DNA of 64,000 bases. Source: an uncultured Pelagibacteraceae bacterium (GTDB lineage Bacteria; Pseudomonadota; Alphaproteobacteria; Pelagibacterales; Pelagibacteraceae). The DNA lies in NCBI GenBank assembly GCA_902614055.1, contig CACMJX010000001.1:377189-441188 (forward strand), written 5' to 3'. The stretch's first letter is position 1. The number at the start of each line of letters is the position of its first letter. Positions 48,421 through 55,209 of the stretch are shown here, piece after piece. Made by a program: the position numbers and the translations under genes. A model generated the notes under the pieces. The model was not told the origin of the DNA. It saw nothing but the letters and a program-made list of their open reading frames with translations, and did no database searches.

Positions 48421-49320
48421 ATGAGTATCACTAGATCAGAGACAAGTTTTTATAAAAAAAATGGCTATTTAGTAAAAGATCAGCTTATTTCAAAGAAAGA
48501 TATCAATAAATTAAATACTCTTATTAATAAGATTGTAACTAAAGAAAAGAACAGTAAAAAAAAAGTTAAAGATCAAGGTGGAACACAAAGTTACAATAAT
48601 TATCACTTTGTATTCAATAGTAACTCTTCAAAAAATAAAGAAATACTTAGATTAAATAACCCTCAAAATAACAATAAATTATTTTATGATTTATCAAGAA
48701 ATAAAAAGATTATTGATATAGTTAAAAAGCTTATTGGAGGAACAGTAAGATTTCATCTTGGAAAATTAAACTTTAAGTTACCTAATAGGAAAAAAGGTAG
48801 TTTAGTTGAATGGCATCAAGATTTTGCTTTTTATCCACATACAAATGACGATTTAATAACAGTAGGAATATATCTAGAGGATTGTTATGAAAAAAATGGT
48901 CCATTAAAGGTTATAAAAGGTTCTCATACAAAAGAACTTTTTAGTCATCATAGTAATGATAATTATTTCGTAGGTAAAATTAATACTAAAAAAAATAAAA
49001 TTAATTTAAAAAAATCAGTTTCTTTGACTGGAAAAGCAGGTTCTGTTGCTTTCTTTCATTGTCGAACAATACATGGTTCAGGTTTAAATCATACCGATGG
49101 ATCAAGGCCTCTTATACTATTTGGTTATAGAGCATGTGATGCATGGCCTATTATTAATGATGGAAATCCACATCCAGAGACAAACTTTGAAAATTATGAT
49201 AAAAATATTATTTATGGAAAAAAATCAATAGTCCCAAGATGCACCAATGTGCCTGTGATTATTCCACTTCCAAAAAAGAAACACTATGTATCAATTTACC
49301 AACTACAAAAGTCAAACTAA
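48421..49320 (+). CDS. Phytanoyl-CoA dioxygenase (PhyH) family protein
   Basis: 299 residues, Fe(II)/2-oxoglutarate oxygenase. WHQDFAFYPH holds the His-x-Asp metal pair (about residues 137-139), HGSGLNHTDGSRPLILFGYR holds the distal His and the Arg that binds 2-oxoglutarate, and DCYEKNGPLKVIKGSH lies between. It hydroxylates an unknown small molecule. The gene for the secreted trypsin-like protein begins inside its last 35 bases. Confidence 0.85.
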   Translation: MSITRSETSFYKKNGYLVKDQLISKKDINKLNTLINKIVTKEKNSKKKVKDQGGTQSYNNYHFVFNSNSSKNKEILRLNNPQNNNKLFYDLSRNKKIIDIVKKLIGGTVRFHLGKLNFKLPNRKKGSLVEWHQDFAFYPHTNDDLITVGIYLEDCYEKNGPLKVIKGSHTKELFSHHSNDNYFVGKINTKKNKINLKKSVSLTGKAGSVAFFHCRTIHGSGLNHTDGSRPLILFGYRACDAWPIINDGNPHPETNFENYDKNIIYGKKSIVPRCTNVPVIIPLPKKKHYVSIYQLQKSN

Positions 49321-50536
49321 TTTCTATGTAATTATAATTACTATAGTTATATCTTTTATAAACACTTTATCCGCTGATGAAATGAAAATCAAAACTAGAG
49401 GTTTATCAGACAGTCGTGAAATAAAAAACATCGAAATAAATATAAGTCCAGATTTAATAAATTTAGATGATTTAAAAAAATTAAGAGAAAATTTTAAAAC
49501 TGCTAGTAATTATGCATCTGTACTTGATGAAAATTTAGATGATAAAAAAAAGATTAAGTACCGAGGATTAGCCTCAAAAATTTATAATGATTATTCTAAC
49601 AGTGTGTTCTTTCTATACAATCCTGAGATAGAGGCATTAGGAACAGGTTTCTTAGTAGACGAAGCTGGTCTTGTGTTATCAAACTGGCATGTAATTGAAA
49701 AAGCCACAAATATGTTTTTGTGGACTTTGCCGGCAGATGGACCTTCAAGTGATAAATTGCTATTTGAAAAGCATGAATATTTTAATGCAACTGTAGTTGC
49801 AAAAAACAAAAAACAGGATTTAGCAATTATTAAGGTCAATGGATTACCTAAAACTATAAAACCAGTTCAATTAGGAACAAATGAAATAATAAATATTGGT
49901 GACGATGTATTTGCTATTGGTCATTCCATGTCACTTCCTTGGACATTCTCGAAGGGAATGGTTAGTCAGATAAGGAAAGACTATGAGTGGGATGGGGTAG
50001 AAGACTATAAACACAAAGCTAATGTAGTTCAGATGCAAACCCCAATTAGCACTGGAAATTCTGGTGGACCTTTATTTAGTTCTGATGGAAAGGTTATAGG
50101 TGTAAATGCTTTTGGTTTCGATGAAGGTCAAAATTTAAATTTTGCAGTGGCAGTTGATCACGTAAGAAAATTTATAGATGAAAATCCTAATGTAAAAAAA
50201 GTAAATCCATTAATTTCCTCTATGAAAAAGGAATATCCAAATGCAAAGCTGCAGGATTATAATAAAAACGGTGTAACAGATACTTGGTACGTTGATATAG
50301 ATAATAATGGTAAAACAGATATAGTATTTATAGACGATAATGAAGATGGTTTTATAGAGGCTGCAGGAATTGATGAAAATGAAAATGGTGTTTATGAGGC
50401 TACTAAGGTAGATGAGAACCAAGATGGTAAAATTGATTATATTCTTCTGGATAAAGATGAAGATGGAGAAAATGAACTAGTTGCTACTGATTTTGATCAA
50501 GATGGTAATTTTGATAAAGTAGAACCTTTAAGTTAG
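49286..50536 (+). CDS. Secreted trypsin-like serine protease with C-terminal Ca-type repeats
   Basis: 416 residues. Hydrophobic signal (about 13-29), then an S1C/HtrA-like protease domain with GTGFLVDEAGLVLSNWHV (His135), KKQDLAIIKV (Asp178) and ISTGNSGGPLF (Ser259), a complete triad. No PDZ domain follows. Instead, residues about 324-416 are seven tandem 13-residue units of pattern DxDxDG/DxNxNG-xxD/E, like calcium-binding acidic repeats. Likely periplasmic or extracellular. The start lies in the end of the PhyH gene, and the end overlaps the convergent MORN-caspase gene by 4 bases. Confidence 0.85.
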   Translation: MYQFTNYKSQTNFYVIIITIVISFINTLSADEMKIKTRGLSDSREIKNIEINISPDLINLDDLKKLRENFKTASNYASVLDENLDDKKKIKYRGLASKIYNDYSNSVFFLYNPEIEALGTGFLVDEAGLVLSNWHVIEKATNMFLWTLPADGPSSDKLLFEKHEYFNATVVAKNKKQDLAIIKVNGLPKTIKPVQLGTNEIINIGDDVFAIGHSMSLPWTFSKGMVSQIRKDYEWDGVEDYKHKANVVQMQTPISTGNSGGPLFSSDGKVIGVNAFGFDEGQNLNFAVAVDHVRKFIDENPNVKKVNPLISSMKKEYPNAKLQDYNKNGVTDTWYVDIDNNGKTDIVFIDDNEDGFIEAAGIDENENGVYEATKVDENQDGKIDYILLDKDEDGENELVATDFDQDGNFDKVEPLS

Positions 50537-52623
50537 CTTACAGGAAAAAATAAGAATTCCCCACCATCATGACCAGTTCCATGAATCGTTGAATGATTAG
50601 GTGTTTGATCTGCATTATCTATAACAAATGATCTTACTTCTTGAAACAATTCGTAGGACCTCAATACATCATTATTATTTTTAAGAGTTTTTATTAATGG
50701 TTCAGCGAAAACAGAGTTTTTCGATCCTCCAACGCCATCGACCACGTCCTCATTTCCTCCAGATGTAATAACAAATCTTGTTATTAATTTTTGTAATCTA
50801 TTAATTTCATTTGCTGTCAATTTCTCAACTGATTTATTATCCCCACTACCTCTAGTTAGCGATCCTGAAAAGCAACTATCAACTATAAGTAAAACATGTT
50901 TTGCTTCTGTAGATAAAATAAGATCTTTAATCGAATTATTGCTTAGCCATTTAGAGTCTAACTTAGGGCCAGAGTCGGTTGGTAGCCAATAGCCTCTTTT
51001 TTGTTTTTTTACTAATTGTCCATGACCAGCATAGTAAATCAAAATATTATCATTTTTATCTCTGTTTTGAGTAAAATTTATTATTGCATCAAGAGTTTCA
51101 TCTTTTTTGGAATCTGTAAGTAATGTGGTTTCAAATCCATATTTTTCTTTTAATACTTTTTCCAAATCTACTGCATCATTAATAGCGTTATCTAAGTCTC
51201 CTAGATTATCATAATCATTATTACCTATTATTAACGCATAATATTTTTCATCTGTGGTATGTTTTGCTAATGTTTTTTTCCCCTCTGCTTCATTTCCATC
51301 TTCCCATAATCCATTGTAAATATCTCCGTTTGCATAAACCATTTTTCCCTTGCCATGCATATATCCTTCATCAAATTGCCCTTCATAAATATCACCATTT
51401 GCATAGATTAATTTTCCAAAACCGTGCTCCAAGCCTTCAAAAACTTCACCAGTGTATAAACTTCCATCTCCGTACTCAATAACACCAGAACCTGAAAATT
51501 CATTTTTAATATAATCTCCTTTATGTGTCGTTCCACTTGTGTATTGATATGTGCCTTTTCCTGTACGCTCACCGTTTACAAAGTCTCCTATATATCTATC
51601 ACCATCTGACCACTGAATATTTCCTAATCCGTGAAAATCTCCATTTTTAAACCCACCTTCATACATATATTGTTCAAATTTAATATACATTCCGGCACCT
51701 TCTTCTAAGCCATTTAAATAATTTCCAGCGTATTTGCTTCCATCAACCCATTCATATTTACCAAATCCACTCCGTCTATCTTCCTCAAATTCACCTTCAT
51801 AAAAATCACCGTTATTATAAAAAAATGTTCCTTTACCATGCATTAATCCATCTTTAAATGAACCTTCATATCTATCTCCATTCGCCCAAGTGTAAGTTCC
51901 GTTTCCATTTAGTAAATCCTGCTTGAAATTTCCTTTTGCAACATCACCATTTGCAAATTTCCAAACACCTTGGCCATTTAAATAATCTTTTGTAAAAAAA
52001 CCAGATACTTCAGTTCCATCTTTTCTTGAATAGAAACCTTCTCCATCTAGAAAACCTTTTTTAAAAGTACCTTTATAAAAGTCACCATTCCAATTCAAAT
52101 AACTACCTTTTCCTTCAGAGACACTATCAACAAATTGACCTTCGTATACTCCCCCGTAGGCATCTGTAAGTTTTCCATATCCATGATAAAGAAAGTCTTT
52201 AAATTCTCCCTCATAGCTAGACCCATCGGGATAAAATATTTTACCTTTACCGTTACAATTATCATTTTTAACTTCACACTCCCACCAGGTACCATCTTTT
52301 TCTTCTTGTCTTCCAAAGCCGTCTGCTAAATTATTTTTAAATCCACCTACATAAATACCACCCCACGCTTCTCTTAAAATACCCTGACCGTGAAAGGCTC
52401 CATTTTTCCATTCACCCTTATATTCATTTCTGGGGAATACATATTCTCCATAGCAATTATCCCATTTTTTATAATCAGTTCCTTTACACTTTGCTAATGA
52501 CGAGTCTATTTTGTATTTTTCAGGTATTTCAGACTGAACATTTAAAGAAATAAACATAGATACAAAAATGGTAATTATGAGTTTTGTAAAATTATTTTGA
52601 AATGTTAATTGCAGTAAGTTCAT
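50533..52623 (-). CDS. Secreted MORN-repeat / caspase-fold (peptidase C14) fusion
   Basis: 696 residues. Signal peptide about 1-31 (TIFVSMFISLNVQS). Residues about 65-450 are 16-17 MORN repeats of 23 residues (YEGEFKDGxxHGxGxxxxxDG). A C14 caspase domain follows from KYYALIIGNNDY; the dyad is His534 in YYAGHGQ and Cys584 in VDSCFSG, and the tail HDGGEFLFF is typical of bacterial members. MORN repeats often bind membranes or proteins. It overlaps the anti-sigma gene by 32 bases, so it belongs to the sigma operon. Substrate unknown; could process the anti-sigma factor or secreted peptides. Confidence 0.9.
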   Translation of the reverse strand: MNLLQLTFQNNFTKLIITIFVSMFISLNVQSEIPEKYKIDSSLAKCKGTDYKKWDNCYGEYVFPRNEYKGEWKNGAFHGQGILREAWGGIYVGGFKNNLADGFGRQEEKDGTWWECEVKNDNCNGKGKIFYPDGSSYEGEFKDFLYHGYGKLTDAYGGVYEGQFVDSVSEGKGSYLNWNGDFYKGTFKKGFLDGEGFYSRKDGTEVSGFFTKDYLNGQGVWKFANGDVAKGNFKQDLLNGNGTYTWANGDRYEGSFKDGLMHGKGTFFYNNGDFYEGEFEEDRRSGFGKYEWVDGSKYAGNYLNGLEEGAGMYIKFEQYMYEGGFKNGDFHGLGNIQWSDGDRYIGDFVNGERTGKGTYQYTSGTTHKGDYIKNEFSGSGVIEYGDGSLYTGEVFEGLEHGFGKLIYANGDIYEGQFDEGYMHGKGKMVYANGDIYNGLWEDGNEAEGKKTLAKHTTDEKYYALIIGNNDYDNLGDLDNAINDAVDLEKVLKEKYGFETTLLTDSKKDETLDAIINFTQNRDKNDNILIYYAGHGQLVKKQKRGYWLPTDSGPKLDSKWLSNNSIKDLILSTEAKHVLLIVDSCFSGSLTRGSGDNKSVEKLTANEINRLQKLITRFVITSGGNEDVVDGVGGSKNSVFAEPLIKTLKNNNDVLRSYELFQEVRSFVIDNADQTPNHSTIHGTGHDGGEFLFFPVS

Positions 52624-53350
52624 AGTTCTTGTTTACTTTACATAAGTCTAAGCTTATATTTGTACCCTCGTCAATATTAGAAAGTTTTACTGGTTCACTA
52701 AATTCAAGTTTTTTACATTGCTTATTAGCAATTTCTAAATTTTCTACATAAATAAATTTAATTTGTTTACCTATATTATCACTTATACTTGTTTCAAATT
52801 CTTGGTTGATTTTAATATCATCAATTTTTTCATTTATTTCATTAAGAAAAGTCTCTTTGTCAAAGTATCTATATAAATTAGCTATCCTTGTTTGAAGATC
52901 TTCCCCATCACTTTGTATGGATCTCATTTTTAATTTGTTAGTATCAATACTCACTTCTTTAGATAGTCTTACAGTTTTACTGGTGTCATCTTCTAATGAA
53001 GCCATAAATGTATTTGAATAAAACCCACCAACAAAGAATAAGCAAAACGCTGCAGCTATTCCTGCATATTGGATTTTAAATAAACCAAAGAAATTAAAAG
53101 AACTTTCTTTTTCTTCTTTTGTTGGTTTTTTCCAAGTTTTTAAAATTTCAGCTTTTTCTTGGAGGTTTTTTGGAAGAGGTTGTGATTTTATTTCATTACT
53201 TAAATTAAATAATAAATCTCCTGTTTCCTTAAACGTATTGTATAACTCTTTAAGTTTTGGATCAGCATCTATAGCTTTTTGCACTTCATCTCTTTCTTCT
53301 ATTGGCAGAGTTCCATCTGCGTATTGCATTATTTTGGTTTCGTCTATCAT
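52592..53350 (-). CDS. Single-pass transmembrane anti-sigma factor
   Basis: 252 residues. The N-terminal 55 residues (IMQYADGTLPIEERDEVQKA, then DPKLKELYNTFKETGDLL) look like an anti-sigma domain but lack the HxxxCxxC zinc ligands. One membrane helix lies at about 92-112 (AGIAAAFCLFFVGGFY), followed by a periplasmic region of about 140 residues with no recognised fold. It overlaps the sigma gene by 4 bases (ATGA), which is standard for sigma/anti-sigma pairs. The 3' end overlaps the MORN-caspase gene. Confidence 0.75.
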   Translation of the reverse strand: MIDETKIMQYADGTLPIEERDEVQKAIDADPKLKELYNTFKETGDLLFNLSNEIKSQPLPKNLQEKAEILKTWKKPTKEEKESSFNFFGLFKIQYAGIAAAFCLFFVGGFYSNTFMASLEDDTSKTVRLSKEVSIDTNKLKMRSIQSDGEDLQTRIANLYRYFDKETFLNEINEKIDDIKINQEFETSISDNIGKQIKFIYVENLEIANKQCKKLEFSEPVKLSNIDEGTNISLDLCKVNKNYELTAINISK

Positions 53351-53838
53351 GAAGTCATTAATCCTTTAAGTTCTTTTCTACAATTAGATAGTCTGCTTAG
53401 AACCGTACCTAAGCTCTTGACTTCTGTAATTTGTTGCATTTCTTGCATGCTCATACCTTCTGAAGCTAACATTAAAATTTCCTGACATTTATCACCCATA
53501 GTTTTTATCTTTGATAGAACTTTATTAGCTTCATTACTTAAACTAATTTTATCTGACATATCTATTTGTTTTTCATCAACAATTTGTAAATCATTCCCTT
53601 CGTCATCTTTAATAGAGGTCATTTTTTTATTTTTTCTAATCTCATCAATGAACAAACCTTTCATTTTTAAAACTGCAATGGCCCTAATATTTGGATGATC
53701 CATATATCTATCTTTGTTAGAAAGAATATATTCTACGGAACCATTTACTAATTCGTCTGGATCCATCTTTGTGCCAGCTATTCCTTTTGCTATTACACGC
53801 AAGCTTTTGATAAAATTCTCGTCCAATTTCTCTTTCAT
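53347..53838 (-). CDS. ECF-type RNA polymerase sigma factor
   Basis: 163 residues with sigma region 2 (DPDELVNGSVEYIL, ..IRAIAVLKMKGLFIDEIRKNKK, about 25-71) and region 4 (KIKTMGDKCQEILMLASEGMSMQEMQQI..LGTVLSRLSNCRKEL, about 109-158, a helix-turn-helix). No regions 1 or 3, so ECF class. The RBS is weak; a short ORF from 53905 overlaps the start in another frame. Likely recognises the TGAAT-N16-CGTYA sites nearby, including one at the head of its own gene cluster (inference). Confidence 0.85.
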   Translation of the reverse strand: MKEKLDENFIKSLRVIAKGIAGTKMDPDELVNGSVEYILSNKDRYMDHPNIRAIAVLKMKGLFIDEIRKNKKMTSIKDDEGNDLQIVDEKQIDMSDKISLSNEANKVLSKIKTMGDKCQEILMLASEGMSMQEMQQITEVKSLGTVLSRLSNCRKELKGLMTS

Positions 53839-53904
53839 CTTTAAAGTTCTTGATCACATCTAATGTATCAAACTTTAAGGAATTATGTAAATTATTAAAT
53901 CTCA

Positions 53905-54108
53905 TCAGTATGCTTTATAACAACCATAAATATTATTTATTGTGACGCAATATCCTGGCACTCCACTGTTAGATCCTGATACACCCAAACTGTCACTTAT
54001 TGGAGGTAGTTGTTTAAGATAAAATTGATTTGGATATATGTATGATAATGCATAAGCATAATTATTAATAAAAATTAAAAATAAAATTACTATTATTTTT
54101 TTTATCAT
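53905..54108 (-). CDS. Small secreted protein with two Cys, unknown
   Basis: 67 residues: signal peptide (MIKKIIVILFLIFINNYAYA, about 1-20), then a mature part of about 47 residues rich in Tyr, Ser, Gly and Asn with two cysteines (GYCVTINNIYGCYKAY end). Its ATG follows the stop of the upstream small gene directly, and its stop overlaps an ATG at 53905 (ATGA). No family recognised. It lies between ECF-type promoter c and the sigma gene, so it may be cotranscribed with sigma. Confidence 0.55.
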   Translation of the reverse strand: MIKKIIVILFLIFINNYAYALSYIYPNQFYLKQLPPISDSLGVSGSNSGVPGYCVTINNIYGCYKAY

Positions 54109-54342
54109 TTATATCTTCTTTCCATAATCAATAGATATCTCTCCACATCTAAATAGAGGATGAGTGTAATAATTTTTATCTGCTGTATATAATAAATCTT
54201 TATAGGTATGGTTTTGACTTAAATAAGATAACAGATTTGCAGAATAACATGTTGTGTTAACTTCAGCATTTGCATGACGTATACTTATTACTAATACTTT
54301 AACTAATATTAGCACCGATATTAATATTACATTTGAGTTCAT
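54109..54342 (-). CDS. Small secreted protein, first gene of the sigma cluster
   Basis: 77 residues with a signal-like N-terminus (about 1-26, ending HANA), then a mature part of about 50 residues with two Cys (TTCYSANLL and LFRCGEIS). It starts 22 bases after the CGTTA of promoter c, with an AAAGGA-type ribosome site. Next gene starts with no gap. Function unknown; being first under the presumed ECF promoter, it may be a secreted output or feedback signal of the system. Confidence 0.55.
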   Translation of the reverse strand: MNSNVILISVLILVKVLVISIRHANAEVNTTCYSANLLSYLSQNHTYKDLLYTADKNYYTHPLFRCGEISIDYGKKI

Positions 54343-54364
54343 AATTTTTCCTTTCTTTATTATT

Positions 54365-54390
54365 TAACGACAAAATTGAATTTTTATTCA
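54365..54390 (-). promoter_or_regulatory. ECF-type promoter c (TGAAT-N16-CGTTA) heading the sigma cluster
   Basis: On the minus strand TGAAT, 16 bases, CGTTA, identical in spacing to three other copies in the next 3.3 kb. A short T-run precedes it. It sits 22 bases before the ATG at 54342. If read through, it would drive the two small secreted genes, sigma, anti-sigma and MORN-caspase, i.e. autoregulation. It overlaps the end of the small membrane gene by 3 bases. Confidence 0.65.
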
Positions 54391-54558
54391 AAAATTTATA
54401 AAAAGAGGCCACGCAAGACCCTTTAAACTTGCAATAATTTCCCCAAAGAATAACCAGGCAATAAAACCATGCTCAACAGCGTATAACCAATTAAAATACG
54501 CTCCCATTATTCCAGCAATTATTAAATAAATTATAAATACAAAATTTACTATGGGCAT
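54388..54558 (-). CDS. Small membrane protein downstream of a terminator
   Basis: 56 residues from the ATG at 54558 (an in-frame ATG at 54588 lies in the terminator hairpin and gives only a basic leader). Two membrane stretches cover most of the protein: MPIVNFVFIIYLIIAGIMG and a second half with Trp and Phe. An AAAGGA-type ribosome site precedes it. It follows a secreted peptide gene and hairpin, the same layout as the membrane gene at 57180-57368. Unknown function. Confidence 0.5.
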   Translation of the reverse strand: MPIVNFVFIIYLIIAGIMGAYFNWLYAVEHGFIAWLFFGEIIASLKGLAWPLFINF

Positions 54559-54581
54559 ATTCTTTTTCCTTTCTTTAATAA

Positions 54582-54611
54582 AAAACACCCCAAAAAAAAT
54601 TGGGGTGTTTT
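54582..54611 (-). terminator. Hairpin terminator after the secreted peptide gene 54622-54807
   Basis: A 12-bp perfect stem, AAAACACCCCAA pairing with TTGGGGTGTTTT, with a 6-base A loop; read on the minus strand it ends in a T-run. It starts 11 bases after the stop of the upstream peptide gene. Read-through would be needed to express the membrane gene beyond it. Confidence 0.75.
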
Positions 54612-54621
54612 AAATTTAATT

Positions 54622-54807
54622 TTACCATTGAGTTGAATAGAAACTTGTTCCACCAAATATATTAGGTTGAGTATAACCAAGCATTCCACTTCCTGAGCTA
54701 TATAAATTATAACCACCAAAAATGTTAGGCTGAGTCCAGTAAGATGAAGCATTTGCGCTTGTTGCTAAGATTGACAGTACACCGATTATCATTGCTATTT
54801 TTTTCAT
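54622..54807 (-). CDS. Small secreted peptide with two QPNIFGG repeats
   Basis: 61 residues from the ATG at 54807; the reading frame opens further upstream only through the leader and ribosome site (AAAAGGAAAAACA). Signal peptide about 1-20 (MKKIAMIIGVLSILATSANA). The mature part of about 41 residues holds two copies of TQPNIFGG with YNLYSSGSG or TSFYST between and after, rich in Gly, Ser and aromatic residues. No catalytic residues or Cys. Preceded by ECF-type promoter a (43 bases) and followed by a terminator. Confidence 0.6.
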   Translation of the reverse strand: MKKIAMIIGVLSILATSANASSYWTQPNIFGGYNLYSSGSGMLGYTQPNIFGGTSFYSTQW

Positions 54808-54850
54808 TGTTTTTCCTTTTGTTAGTTGTTTGTTATTGTTCATATAAAGG

Positions 54851-54876
54851 TGACGTTTGAAGTAGGATTTTATTCA
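54851..54876 (-). promoter_or_regulatory. ECF-type promoter a (TGAAT-N16-CGTCA)
   Basis: Minus-strand TGAATAAAAT start, 16-base spacing, and CGTCA, preceded by a run of about ten T bases. It is 43 bases before the ATG at 54807, the same distance as promoter b to its gene. Beyond the two boxes it shares AATAAAAT and TTCAAA with promoter b. Confidence 0.65.
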
Positions 54877-54902
54877 AAAAAAAAATTAATTTTTTTAGGG
54901 CT

Positions 54903-54930
54903 AAAAAGGGCACATAAATGCACCCTTTTT
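54903..54930 (-). terminator. Hairpin terminator after the YNPxTGEW-repeat peptide gene
   Basis: AAAAAGGG (54903-54910) pairs with CCCTTTTT (54923-54930), with three further base pairs past a 2x2 internal loop. On the minus strand the stem is followed, after a few bases, by a long T-run. It lies 10 bases past the stop at 54941. Confidence 0.65.
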
Positions 54931-54940
54931 AGTTGATCAT

Positions 54941-55156
54941 TTATCTTTCGTATTTCCATTCTCCAGTCCATGGATTGTATTCAAGCTGAGAGTCATCTCT
55001 TTCATAAGTCCATTCATTTTCCATGAAGTTATATTTCAAAGAAGATTCTTCAGGTGCGCTTTCCCACTCGCCGGTAAAAGGATTATACTTAAAATCAGCC
55101 AAACTAGTGTTTGGCAGAAGTATAAATAATGCAATTACTATACTTTTTAGCTTCAT
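54941..55156 (-). CDS. Small secreted protein with three YNPxTGEW-type repeats
   Basis: 71 residues. Signal peptide about 1-20 (MKLKSIVIALFILLPNTSLA). The mature part is three about 17-residue units: FKYNPFTGEWESAPEESS, LKYNFMENEWTYERDDSQ and LEYNPWTGEWKYER, so nearly the whole protein is repeats of Y-N-P/F-x-T/E-G/N-E-W. A perfect AGGAGG site lies 5 bases before the ATG, unusual here and predicting strong translation. ECF-type promoter d lies 18 bases upstream. No known family; the strong expression signals suggest an abundant envelope peptide. Confidence 0.65.
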   Translation of the reverse strand: MKLKSIVIALFILLPNTSLADFKYNPFTGEWESAPEESSLKYNFMENEWTYERDDSQLEYNPWTGEWKYER

Positions 55157-55174
55157 TTAAACCTCCTAGATTGT

Positions 55175-55200
55175 TAACGATAAAGTGATAAAATTATTCA
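55175..55200 (-). promoter_or_regulatory. ECF-type promoter d (TGAAT-N16-CGTTA)
   Basis: Minus-strand TGAAT, exactly 16 bases, CGTTA. It sits 18 bases from the start of the YNPxTGEW gene at 55156 and only 9 bases from the start of the divergent caspase gene at 55210, so polymerase binding here could also affect that gene. Unlike promoters a to c it has no T-run upstream. Confidence 0.6.
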
Positions 55201-55209
55201 TTATAGAAA

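Noticed and set aside
50254..50520. DNA-level tandem repeat or CRISPR-like array in the trypsin gene
   Set aside because: The period is exact in protein (13 residues), but the bases differ between units, and there are no spacers; it is a protein repeat.
49286..50536. DegP/HtrA assignment of the trypsin-like protein
   Set aside because: The triad context is S1C-like, but no PDZ domain follows, so calling it DegP would be misleading.
52095..52329. Overlapping ORFs on either strand inside the MORN repeats
   Set aside because: They arise from the repeated codon pattern of the MORN gene and show no independent features.
54549..54752. 67-residue ORF overlapping the TQPNIFGG peptide gene in another frame
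   Set aside because: It lacks a signal or start context; the peptide gene frame has a signal peptide, promoter and terminator.
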